This document shows, piece after piece, positions 38,003 through 46,654 of a DNA stretch of 64,000 bases. This DNA comes from Tipula vernalis (lineage: Eukaryota; Arthropoda; Insecta; Diptera; Tipulidae). The notes under the pieces are model-generated. The model saw only the letters and a program-made list of their open reading frames with translations. It ran no database searches and was not told the DNA's origin. The stretch is from assembly GCA_958295665.1 (NCBI GenBank), contig OY282560.1, positions 49,662,333 to 49,726,332 on the forward strand, given 5' to 3'. Position 1 is the first letter of the stretch; each line of letters starts with the position of its first letter. The position numbers and the translations under genes are program-made.

Positions 38003-38249
38003 TGTTGTAATACTAAATTATGATATATCTCTATGACAACACTAGATGATATATATAGATAGTATAGATGTGGCAACACCGGATGGAAGAGACATCAACG
38101 AAGATCATTACGAGTCAAGGCAGCTTGGAGAGTGAACGTATAATAAACATTGTCACAATATATATCTCTTTGTATAATAAATAGTTAAACAATTGAATAT
38201 TGGCTAAAGAATTTTATTAATATAATCTTCAAAGGAACATTATATAACA
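38003..38249 (+). repeat. 3' LTR of element F
   Basis: 247 bp, nearly identical to 33406-33652, followed by GGTTT. The short segment 38255-38296 after it is the 3' end of element D with its purine tract. Confidence 0.95.
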
Positions 38250-38296
38250 GGTTTATTACATTCAGCATTCTTGTTGCTTTTATAAAATAAGGGGGA

Positions 38297-38472
38297 TGTA
38301 ATGATACATGGCAACACTGGTTGTAGTACGTAGTAATGTAGTATGTAACATATGACAACACTTATTGTAGTACGTAATAATGAAGTATGTAATAAAGGAA
38401 TGTTTGGTAAACCAACGGGAGTTGAATAAAGTAGATAAACCAACACGAACGTGTTTTAGACATACCATCACA
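38297..38472 (+). repeat. 3' LTR of element D (176 bp, with internal duplication)
   Basis: It begins TGTAATGATAC and ends CCATCACA. Compared with the 5' copy it has an extra 44 bp or so, because the TGTAGTACGTA...AGTATGTAA segment occurs twice (near 38323 and 38367) with small differences. Confidence 0.9.
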
Positions 38473-41400
38473 ATTGGAACTCATTGATAAATAACCAAGT
38501 AAAAACAGACGACGTTTGTCAAATTATAGATGGTTTAAAACATAATAAAGTAATACCTACTTCGGTAAAAAAATTAATGGCAAATTACCCAAGGGTGTTT
38601 CATGACTCTATGGGTCAGATTACCAACATTCAAGCGAAATTAGCATCAAATCAGATTTTAAACCAGTGTTCTTAAAAGCCAGGCCAATTCCTTTCACTAT
38701 AAAAGAGATAGTCGAGGGGGAGTTGCAAGATTTAGTTGACCAAGGCGTTCTTATAAAAGTTGATCATAGTCGTTAGGCTACGCCGATAGTGCCCATGCTG
38801 AAAGCAAATCACAAAATCCGTATTTGTGCAGACTATAAAATTACAGTCAATCCCAATTTAGAAATTGATAAACACCCCTTACCATCAATTGATGAGTTGT
38901 TTGCCTCAATGGCCGGAGGAGACAAGTTCACAAAAATTGATTTGGCCAAAGCTTATTTACAACTCGAAGTTAGTGCCGAAGATAGAGAAATTTTAACCCT
39001 AAATACGCATAAAGGGATGTACCAACCTACACGGTTGATGTATATGGGGTGGCCTCAGCCCCAGTTGTAACACCCTATACACATAAAATATTACTCATCC
39101 GTGGTGCCATCTATTATGAGTACGAAAACCTAATTAAATAAACTTACAAATTATATGGAAAAGAAATGTAGAAAAAAGAGAGAAGAAAGAAAAAAGCGTA
39201 GCGTCCATCGAAGAAGAAAGTCACGCGGTGATAAAATAAAAAATAAAATAAAAGTAAAACAACAATTTAGTTTGATTTATAGTAAAGTAATAAAGTAATA
39301 AATAAATTATTGTTTATATAAATAATAGTAATTAGTATAATTACTAAATTTTGGTGGGTTAACCTACAAAATAATTGGCGCACAACGAAGGCAACGCCTT
39401 ACACCGAGCCCCTTGGCGTCTCACACTGTTTTTTCACAAATAAGCATCACACGTAATAAATTGGCGGCCTATAAACAGGAAATATGTTACACAGTTATTT
39501 GGCAAAGACATATCGAACAGATACTACAAGACGCATTCCGGGTGTCTCAGTTTTCTTGGACGATATCAAAATTACCGGCCAAGATGACCATAGACACCTC
39601 ATGCGGCTTGAGGAGGTACTTAAGCGATTGAGTAGTTACAATATGAGAGTTAACGTTGAGAAGTGCAAATTCCTTTCAGAAAGGATTGAGTATTGTGGCT
39701 ATATTATCGACCGTAAAGGCATTCATAAAATGAAAAATCAAATTGAGGCAATTCAAGATATGCCAAGACCCCAAAACCGAGAGCAGATCCGTGCATTTGT
39801 GGGACTTGTTAATTATTATGGCCGATTCCTTAAAAATTCGAGTACCTTATTGTACCCGATTAATAACTTGCTCGAAAAGGAGATTCCATTTCAGTGGAGC
39901 AACCACTGTGAAGAGGCTTTCACACGGGTTAAAAACGAAATGCAGTCCGAAGGTTTTTTTGGTGCATTATGATCCTAGGCTGCCTTTGATACTGGCAATT
40001 GATGCGTCGCATTACGGAATGGGGGTAGTGTTGAGTCACCTATGTCCAGACGGTTCTGAACGACCAATACAGTATGCCTCAAAAACATTAAATACGACGC
40101 AGCAGAGATATTCACAAATAGATAAAGAGGCTTTCGCAATTATTTTCAGAATACGAAAGTTTTAGCAATTCCTCTATTCTAGGAAATGTACACTCATAGT
40201 TACCAACTATGTCTGCGATGCGAATGCAACATTACGCAATTTTTTTACAGTCATTTAATTACGAAATATACTATCGAAATACGAAATTACATGGAAACGC
40301 AGACGCTATGTCTCGGTTTCCAGGGGGCGATATAGATAATAAAATGGAAGAAATTGACATAGTGGAGGTCAATATGATCGAAACCTTGCCTGTTACAGTA
40401 CCAGAGTTGGCCGCTGCCACAGCAGAAGACAAAAGGTTGAAAAATGGGCGTTTGGTAGAACCTTACGACAGATTTAATATTGACCAACTAGAATTTAGTA
40501 TTCAAGGGGGTTGTTTATTGCGTGGAATTCACGTTTATATACCTACAGTACTGGGTGAAATCCTGGATGAATTACACTCCACACATTTTGAGGTTATACG
40601 GATGAAATCATTCGCACGCGGATATTGTTGGTGGGAGAAAATAGATCGTGACATTGAGGAAATTGTGAGGAATTGCACAGATTGTCAGATGGTTAGGCCA
40701 AATCCTAGTGTAGTCCCCAAACATTGCTGGGAACGTGCTACTGAACCTTTTCAAAGGGTACACGTAGATTTCGCAGGTCCATTTAGGGGAGTGTATTTCC
40801 TAGTTTATGTGGATGCATACTCAAAATGGCCCGAAGTTCGTGTTCTGCGAAATATTACAGCAGGAACAACGATTGAAGTTTTAAGAGAGATTTTCTCAAC
40901 TTTCGGTATACCAATGGTACTAGTTAGTGATAGAGGTACACAGTTGACTTCTGCAGAGTTCGAGAATTTCTTAAAAATAAATGGTGTGACTCATAAAATG
41001 GGAGCACCTTATCATCCTGCTACCAACGGACAGGTTGGGCGATACGTACAGACAATTAAGAACAAATTAAAAATTTTGAAATGCGATAAAGACAATTATC
41101 AAAAGGAAATTTCGCTCACATATCGGAAGATGATACACCCAACAACTGGAAAATCTCCATCCATGATGGTTTTCAATCGTCAAATTAGGTCAAGAATGGA
41201 TTTAATTGTACCAAGGGATTCTAAAGGGAGGGAAGATATCTCAGATTCCATAAAAGTTAGAGAGTTTCAGTTGGGAGACAGAGTAGCAGTGCGGGAATAT
41301 CTGGAAAGGTATATTAAATGGCGTTTCGGATTGATTATAAATATATTGGAGAAATTGCGTTATAGCATTAAGTTGTACGATGGGCGACTCTGGACGCGCC

Positions 41401-41576
41401 CTATAGATCAAATGCGTAAAATAGGTCCTGATGTGTATGATAGTGGAGTGGGTCTCGACGATGATTTAGATAGGAACTCAAATATTGGTAAACAGTTGAA
41501 TAAGGGAATGAGTAATGAAGTTCCCAATAGCAATAATTATCAACCCAGTTCGTATAGCCTTAAGCCTAAGAGATAA
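38473..41576 (+). pseudogene. Element A reverse transcriptase, RNase H and integrase, broken
   Basis: The frame resumes after element D with LINNQVKTDDVCQIIDGL. RT shows IRICADYKITVNPNLEID, KFTKIDLAKAYLQLEV and, after element E, RHIEQILQD and FLDDIKITG with a frameshift. RNase H (IDASHYGMGVVL, QIDKEAFAIIF) lies at 39743-40165, with a stop inside. Integrase is open at 40209-41576: zinc motif (HSTHFE...CTDCQ), Asp in VDFAGPF and Asp in VSDRGTQLTS. The expected Glu is replaced by Gly in NGQVGRYVQT, so the catalytic triad is broken. The C-terminal end runs into the start of the 3' LTR. Confidence 0.82.
39066..39491 (+). mobile_element. Short LTR-like insertion E in element A RT
   Basis: This 426-bp block starts TGTAACACCC and ends ATGTTACA, with the duplication CAGT on each side (39062-39065 and 39492-39495). 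Removing it and one CAGT joins GVASAP to VIWQRH in the RT frame. It contains a primer-site-like TGGCGCACAACGAAG near 39375 but no coding sequence. It may therefore be a solo LTR with extra sequence, or a small terminal-repeat element. Confidence 0.7.
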
Positions 41577-41620
41577 TAAACGTGCGTACAAAATTTATTT
41601 ATGAGATAAGATATAATAGC
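41529..41620 (+). repeat. 3' LTR remnant of element A
   Basis: Both ends of the 5' LTR are matched here: AGCAATAATTATCAACCC at 41529 and TAATAAACGTGCGTACAA at 41574. About 345 bp of the middle is missing. The integrase frame ends inside it. Confidence 0.7.
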
Positions 41621-41940
41621 ATCTGAAAAAAAATCAAAACGGTTTGATAGATGAAGAAACGCGACCACAACTCTCGATTTTTAACGTATATGCTCCGAAT
41701 CTTTAATTAACTAAAACCAGATATGATCAGGAAACAGGTAGAATTGTCAGCAGAAGAAGGGCAAAAAACGAAATCAAACGAACCATACTACAGAACACGT
41801 ATCCAGTATTCCAGTAGATGAGATATCCAAGCCTACAAAAAGTTAATTTGCAAAAATTGTGCAGGACCTACTTAGTTACAATATGTTACCGTTTTGAATA
41901 ACAATATGTAAATCCGTATGCAAAGCAAATTGACAAAATC
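41621..41940 (+). pseudogene. Unidentified coding-like relic, right half
   Basis: This continues the frame of the left half across the element A insertion. It contains motifs such as RPQLSIFNVYAPN and YDQETGRIVSRRRA. In-frame stops are TAA 41704, TAG 41815 and TAA 41899; the first TGA comes at 41941. Further protein-like stretches follow in shifted frames to about 42075. NVYAPN resembles a motif of LINE endonucleases, but the rest does not fit that family. Function unknown. Confidence 0.35.
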
Positions 41941-42381
41941 TGATAACAATGGTTATGACGCATGATGTACCAGATATTACGAGAAAATATCGTGTGAATG
42001 AGAAGTGGCGGATTAACCGCATGTCTATCACGAAAAAGTAAGGTTCCTACTTATCGAATTAACTATACTGAATAATCCCAAAACTCACTAACAATCTGGA
42101 ATAAACTAAATGACAAGCAAATCGTGAATTATCTTCTTGGCTCCATCTCTATTGGCCTCTATTCCAAATCTCAAAAAATCCGAAGGCCTCAACATATCTC
42201 TAATAATATTGAAAACCCTGAAAAATATTGAAAATTGCAAATAATTTTTAAGAAAATCTGTAACAAAGCGAATCATAACGTTGTGAAACTCTCCTGCCAA
42301 TCATAAGGAGTTGCCCTTCAACAAAACAGTTGAAAAAGGAGTTTTATTATAAAACGACATTCTGGCGAAACATATACTCAC

Positions 42382-42529
42382 TAAACTGTTCAATCTCCTC
42401 AGTCTCCTCGTTAAATGCCAAAATCGGATCATTATACCGATAATAATCACGATCATCAACAATTTTCTCCTCGACAAAAATCTCCGGCCATGTGTAAACA
42501 ATCTGGCTCTTCATACTCTCTTCGAATAC
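42382..42529 (-). CDS. tctn: Tectonic homologue, exon 2
   Basis: This 148-nt exon is bounded by the acceptor TACGCAG (ending 42530) and the donor GTGAGTA (starting 42381). It reads in frame from exon 1 (phase 0) through VFEESMKSQIVYTWPEIF to EQF and leaves one base for the split codon completed by exon 3. There is no stop in this frame within the exon; read-through would reach a stop soon after the donor. Similarity to known tectonics in this short piece is weak. The call rests on splice sites, phase and position between two convincing exons. Confidence 0.75.
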
Positions 42530-42601
42530 CTGCGTATTTTACGAAACAATTAGCATTAAAATCACTCCAATAACATATCAACATAACCGTGAAGCACTTA
42601 C

Positions 42602-43138
42602 CAGAATTTTCTCGTCGCTCATCGTCTTCTTCTCGTCAAGCACGCACAGCACACTGTTACTGACGCGACACGACGGTAAACCCTGTTCCATATTATAGTC
42701 ATACTGATTGTACAGGCTATCGATACAATTAAAACTCCGCATCATCTCGTTGGTACAGTCAATGTCACAACAACAGTTGATATCACATTCGTCAACGGTC
42801 AAATCACATTTACAGTAGTATTCGTGTAATTTACTTCGATCGATCGCCAGCATTGTTGTATTTTTTGGTGTCGTATCATTAGTTCCGTTCCGCATCGGGA
42901 TTAATTTTGTGGTTAACGTTTCCGTTGTTGTTGTTGTTGAAACGGCGACCGTTGTTGATTTTTCACTTGTTGTAGTCGTCGGTGTTATTGTGGTTGGTGG
43001 AGCACTAGGTGTTACAGTTGAATCAGTACTAGAAATTATTATAGTTGGTACTGTGCTCGATGGTGATTTAACCACGTTAATTTTAACCAAACAGACAATC
43101 GAGTGAACACATAATAGGATGAGAGATATTCGTAACAT
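42602..43138 (-). CDS. tctn: Tectonic homologue, exon 1 (signal peptide and cysteine motif)
   Basis: The exon encodes 179 residues. Residues 1-16 are a hydrophobic signal peptide (MLRISLILLCVHSIVC). Residues 25-95 are a serine/threonine/proline-rich stretch suited to O-glycosylation. Residues 107-128 carry the tectonic hallmark CKCDLTVDECDINCCCDIDC. The donor GTAAGTG starts at 42601; the short intron 42530-42601 leads to exon 2. The ATG at 43138 lies only 14 bp after the B9d2 stop, with no room for an independent promoter. The two genes are therefore probably read from one dicistronic transcript. Tectonics are extracellular or membrane-associated proteins of the transition-zone MKS module, which also contains B9D2. 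Confidence 0.88.
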
Positions 43139-43152
43139 TGTTGTTGTTATTG

Positions 43153-43598
43153 TTAATTCAGATCTACACCAAATTTGGCGAAATTCTTAAAAATTAGCTG
43201 AAGCTCAACATTTACAATACCCGACGATTGGGTAAATAATTTGCATCGATCGATACCCGAATAAATTAAATCACTTTTACTCACTGTAAATCCACCACCA
43301 TGAAATTTATCCCGCAAACTATCAACAAAACCGTTCGGTGCTAGTTTCCATGTTCGTATCACTAGGTTATGAATACCCGGCTGTGTGGGTACAAATCCAA
43401 AACCATAACCAACAGGCCAATATTTTTGTAGGGCGTTTACCGCATACACTTCAATGTGAATTTTTGGCCAACCTTGTATACCGCGGCACACTAAATGCAA
43501 ATCGATGGGGTGTGCAAATATCGATGTGTCCTCAAAACGGTGGCTATTTATAGCGGTTTGTCCCTCGTCCAAACCTTCAACAACTTTCCATGAAGATC
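43153..43598 (-). CDS. B9d2: B9 domain-containing protein 2, exon 2
   Basis: The exon encodes residues 31 to 177. It matches B9D2 closely: HPIDLHLVCRGIQGWPKIH, the YGFGFVPTQPGIHNLVI loop, HGGGFTVSKSDLIYSGIDR and LIFKNFAKFGV near the end. The acceptor TTTCTAG precedes 43598 and the phase joins exon 1. The whole protein is 177 residues, close to the 175 of the human protein. B9D2 works with B9D1 and MKS1 in the transition-zone MKS module at the ciliary base. The stop is 14 bp before the tectonic ATG on the same strand, implying one transcript for two partner proteins. Confidence 0.95.
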
Positions 43599-43664
43599 CT
43601 AGAAATTGGACCGAATATATTCTTATGAATTACGGGGCTCGAATTTATTACGTCGCTTACTCAC

Positions 43665-43752
43665 CACATTGGACACTCCATTTAACGAATAAATTGGGTT
43701 CGATAAATTCAATGGCGTTCTTTAACTCTCCGATTATGTACAATTCGGCCAT
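43665..43752 (-). CDS. B9d2: B9 domain-containing protein 2, exon 1
   Basis: The start ATG is at 43752 and the exon encodes MAELYIIGELKNAIEF... for 29 residues plus one base. This agrees with the conserved B9D2 N-terminus (MAELHIIG). The donor GTGAGTAAGC starts at 43664. The intron is 66 bp (43599-43664), typical for flies. Confidence 0.93.
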
Positions 43753-43826
43753 TAACTCGACCGCCCGCAACAATAAATGGAATTATATAGATAAAAGAAA
43801 AAAAAACGTATGATTGTTGTGGCACT

Positions 43827-43839
43827 GTCGCTGAGCAAC
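43827..43839 (-). promoter_or_regulatory. Second X-box-like site upstream of B9d2-tctn
   Basis: Read on the minus strand, GTTGCT-C-AGCGAC fits GYTRYY N1 RRNRAC. It lies 75-87 bp upstream of the B9d2 start and 31 bp from the first site. Two matches in a 180-bp gap before a ciliary gene pair support real regulation. Confidence 0.6.
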
Positions 43840-43870
43840 CCGAAGGAATTTTTATTGTTTTGAACGGCCG

Positions 43871-43885
43871 GTTGCTAGGGGGAAC
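43871..43885 (+). promoter_or_regulatory. X-box (RFX site) upstream of B9d2-tctn
   Basis: GTTGCT-AGG-GGGAAC fits the RFX consensus GYTRYY N1-3 RRNRAC exactly. It lies 119-133 bp upstream of the B9d2 start. RFX factors switch on ciliary genes through such sites in flies, worms and vertebrates. Binding is inferred from sequence only. Confidence 0.65.
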
Positions 43886-43937
43886 GTTAGAAATAAAAAC
43901 ATAGGGAGAGAGGTACGGTTTCTAAAGGTTTTTTTTT

Positions 43938-45014
43938 TTATTCGAATTCATGAATTATAATTTCGAGTTCGATTTGTGCTTTACCCTCGTCCGATAACGT
44001 GTTGAGTTCACCACGACGCAACCACATATAATCGGTTTCGTGCGAAACAAATTCCATCGGATTTTGGGAATCTCGTAAATTACGTACTTTGATTATGGTA
44101 CTTTGGGATGTGGTCATATCGTGGCTGAATGCGGTGAGCGTGGCATGAACTGGTTTTGTCGTTTCAACTGTTGCCAACCATATGACAACAATTTCTTTTT
44201 CCTTATCATTTGGGTTAGCGTATTTTATGCCAAGCGCTGGATCTGTAAAGTGTGCGGCTAATGATGTTTTGCATCCCATAATAAGTATTGGCAGGTGATT
44301 TAAAAACCGAACGTATTTATCCGGTAGAAACGCGTTTGGTAGGGAAATGCCCACGTATCCCGGTTGGGTAGCTACATTTGAACTATCCTTACCGCCGTAC
44401 GCTAGGACCCCGAGATATACGTTTTCGTTAAAATTGAGCTGATTTTCATCGAACATTAAAACAGAACGGTGATCAGCATCAATATCCTCCAGATCGATTG
44501 AATATTGAACGCAATGGTCACGTATAAAGTGGGATAAAAGCGATGTTATACCGATTGTTCCGTTGCACGTGGTAATCGGACAGTTAATCGGACTTCGTGA
44601 AATTTTTATACAAAGCTGCCCAATATTCTCCTCATTCGGTTGAGCTTTCGTATACGTCCGATGTGTACTGTGCCTCTCCGTCTCCTCCTCGTCATCACAT
44701 TCGTCGCAACATAACAACTTGCCAGGATTGTACTTCAATTTATTGCGAAATCGGGCGATACTCTGCGTCGAGAAATGGGACATACACTCGTCAATCGTCT
44801 TCTCGTCATCAATCAAATCGTAATCCGTAAAATTTTTATTCAAAGTTATCAGCGTCTTCTCCTTTTGTTTGATTTCGGCAGCTGCCTCCGTATTTTGGCG
44901 ATACTCACAAAACGATGGCATATGATCATACATTGTGGGTTGAATATATTTTTGGCGTTCAGGTGCACTGCCCTCAACTCGCTTTTGCAGATTTTCACAT
45001 TTTTTACACGACAT
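43938..45014 (-). CDS. DUF4729-type protein of unknown function
   Basis: A single-exon gene encodes 358 residues from ATG 45014. The N-terminus has a CxxC pair (residues 3-6) and an acidic, variable region to about 140. A zinc-finger-like CPITTC...LLSHFIRDHC follows (C145, C150, H162, H167/C168). A beta-rich domain comes next, with RSVLMFDENQLNFNENVYLG and VLAYGG. This layout fits my memory of the DUF4729 family, known mainly from flies and of unknown function. The 183-bp gap to B9d2 contains the X-boxes. The upstream gap 45015-45313 towards the dioxygenase gene shows nothing recognisable. Biochemical role unknown; I infer none. Confidence 0.75.
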   Translation of the reverse strand: MSCKKCENLQKRVEGSAPERQKYIQPTMYDHMPSFCEYRQNTEAAAEIKQKEKTLITLNKNFTDYDLIDDEKTIDECMSHFSTQSIARFRNKLKYNPGKLLCCDECDDEEETERHSTHRTYTKAQPNEENIGQLCIKISRSPINCPITTCNGTIGITSLLSHFIRDHCVQYSIDLEDIDADHRSVLMFDENQLNFNENVYLGVLAYGGKDSSNVATQPGYVGISLPNAFLPDKYVRFLNHLPILIMGCKTSLAAHFTDPALGIKYANPNDKEKEIVVIWLATVETTKPVHATLTAFSHDMTTSQSTIIKVRNLRDSQNPMEFVSHETDYMWLRRGELNTLSDEGKAQIELEIIIHEFE

Positions 45015-45313
45015 GGTGCGGTAAATATGGTGTTGATAAGTGGGTTATAAAATAAAAATTAAATTCGAATGGGGGCTTTTGTTTAGAAATGGTTTACTGC
45101 AATTTTTTTTTTGCCAAGCTAGCTCGTTGTATCCAAGACACACAAAATTAGGGCGCATTCCCAATTTGTAGCTAGGACGCTAATTTTACAAGTTTCTTTA
45201 TATGTGAAATGACCTACTTAGGTAGTCGAGCAGGGCTCCTAATGTAAATAAGTGAGATGCATTTTAAAAAATATATTTTTATTCATTTAAATAATGTACC
45301 TGAAACAGTTTAC

Positions 45314-46422
45314 TTAATTATCTAAAATTCCTAAGCATCGCACCTTACTCATGAAATCAGTACGCGACACATAGGATCCAGCCAAAGATCGCTTCCCCGT
45401 GTATTGTGCCCGACCATGCAACACACGCCAATTATTAAAGATCATAACGGTCCCGGGATTTAATTTAAACCACCATTCATTCTGCGGCGATTGAATTTCA
45501 TTCGCCAACAGCCGAAAATCTTTGTAGTATTGCATAATGTCGCAGTGTGGAATTGAATGGAGTGGTGCACGATCATAAAGATTGAATCGAATTTGTTCTA
45601 ACTCTCCGGAAACCTTATTTTGTTTTATGAGTGGGCTACAATCGTAATGGTTTTGCCCATCTTCTAAATATTCGGCCGGAACATTTGTACGCAAAAGACG
45701 TTCGAATGCCTCCGGATATTTACGTTTCAGTTCGGTAGCCGCTTTAAATCCATCAACTAGTATCGTCTCACCGCCCGTTCCATTGTGCTGAGTAACATGG
45801 AGAATTTGAAGTCCCGATGCTTCCGGGAAATATGTGTTATCGGTGTGAGCCGGCAGGAACTCTTTAGAATAGGCCGAATCTTGGAACTCTTTGAAATCGG
45901 TGTGCACGGTAAACATCTCGCCAAAGAACGTTCGATGAATTGGAAATAAATTTCGAATCGCAATTTCAGTACTCTGTACGTTTGGTGGCACCTTTTCAAT
46001 AAACGCAACACCATACCTTACTAGACTTCGCACAACACTTTTCGAGATCTCACCATTTGCCAGGTAATCACTAAAATCAACGCGAGCATAATCAGCATCG
46101 TTGATCACATTTTTATCCCACAGTACAGTCGGATCATTGTCGATGAGCCGCTTCCGATGATTTTCGTATTTGGCGCGACACAGGAAATCTAAATCGTATG
46201 TCGATTTATGATCATCCGTCCATTCGATCATTAAATCTTTACCTTCGATAATACATTCTCGTGCCTTAATATCAATCGGGATGTCCATGATATTGAATTT
46301 TCGTTGGAACGTCTCGGCACTGTAGCATGTTGCACATCGGCAATGGTCTCGAAGCCAAAACTGATGAAATTTTATAGGATTGGTATATTCTGGATGTATG
46401 ATGTCCAAAGTTTCTGAAATCG
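45314..46422 (-). CDS. Trimethyllysine / gamma-butyrobetaine dioxygenase (main exon)
   Basis: The exon encodes an Fe(II)/2-oxoglutarate hydroxylase of carnitine synthesis. The N-terminal zinc domain has FWLRDHCRCATCY (C23, C25, C28, with H67 the likely fourth ligand, counted from the TTG at 46408). The catalytic core has the iron ligands H188 and D190 in HTDNTYF, a GTGGETILVDGF loop, and the distal H331 in NNWRVLHGR followed by the 2-oxoglutarate-binding arginine region. Sequence such as RCLGI at the end looks closer to TMLHE than BBOX1, but I cannot decide. The codon at 46408 is TTG, not ATG. The exon really begins at the acceptor TTTTTCAG (after 46423). A short first exon may start at ATG 46498 in CGCCATGTC, but its donor is unclear. 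Confidence 0.9.
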
Positions 46423-46654
46423 CTGAAAAATAACGGAATTTTTAGAGTCGTTTATAAAAACTGAGCCACGCACACAACTCTGTACTTGCTAAAGACATGG
46501 CGTAAATTCACAGCAATGTAAGTGGTAATCGATTTAAAACACAAACACAACTAACTGATCAATAGTCCGACTGATATTGTAAGTATATTGCGCATATCGC
46601 GCGAATAAGTTTAAAAATATTCATAATGACCTCTTAGGGTTATCTTGTACTTAC

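Larger units (their letters stand above)
33406..38249 (+). mobile_element. Ty3/gypsy element F, complete and apparently intact
   Basis: Two 247-bp LTRs (33406-33652 and 38003-38249) begin TGTTGTAATACTA and end ATTATATAACA. They differ at only about three positions by eye. The target duplication GGTTT is perfect (33401-33405 and 38250-38254). The primer-binding site TGGTGTCAGATG follows the 5' LTR, and a purine tract (AAGCAAAGGAGA) precedes the 3' LTR. A single uninterrupted gag-pol frame lies between. It is the youngest layer on the D side of the nest. Confidence 0.95.
29618..38472 (+). mobile_element. Ty3/gypsy element D, split by element F
   Basis: The LTRs at 29618-29749 and 38297-38472 begin TGTAATGATAC and end CCATCACA. 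They are flanked by a perfect ATTGG duplication (29613-29617 and 38473-38477). The primer-binding site TGGTGTCAGAAG follows the 5' LTR; a purine tract (AAATAAGGGGGA) precedes the 3' LTR. Gag-pol has stops, a 2-bp insertion, and deletions in RNase H and integrase. Element F sits between the pol remnant and the 3' end. It belongs to the same broad gypsy group as F, judging by its primer site and protein layout. Confidence 0.92.
18610..41620 (+). mobile_element. Ty3/gypsy element A, old host of the nest
   Basis: The element is defined by a 5' LTR (18610-19048), a primer-binding-site-like TGGCGACGAGAA at 19049, gag from 19086, protease near 29330, and reverse transcriptase, RNase H and integrase from 38473 to 41576. 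A cut-down 3' LTR ends at 41620. The pentamer ATCTG at 18605-18609 and 41621-41625 is the likely target-site duplication, although the exact LTR start is uncertain. Three insertions split it: solo LTR C in gag, element D after protease, and element E in reverse transcriptase. Several frameshifts and stops make it defective. Its own sequence, without the insertions, totals only about 4.5 kb. Confidence 0.8.
18056..42381 (-). other. tctn: Tectonic intron 2, about 24.3 kb, filled with nested retrotransposons
   Basis: The intron runs from the donor GTGAGTA at 42381 to the acceptor TTCCAG ending at 18056. About 23 kb of it is element A with its nested insertions. The remaining edges, 18056-18609 and 41621-42381, hold an unidentified coding-like relic and otherwise unremarkable AT-rich sequence. 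Retroelements A, B, D and F are in sense orientation relative to the window's plus strand. They are therefore antisense to tectonic, so their polyadenylation signals should not end tectonic transcripts. The non-LTR element, by contrast, is sense to tectonic. Confidence 0.8.

Noticed and set aside
42301..42501. Minus-strand 66-residue frame in tectonic exon 2
   Set aside because: It is in a different phase from the spliced tectonic frame and has no family features.
42909..43106. Valine-rich plus-strand frame
   Set aside because: Reverse complement of the threonine-rich stretch of tectonic exon 1.
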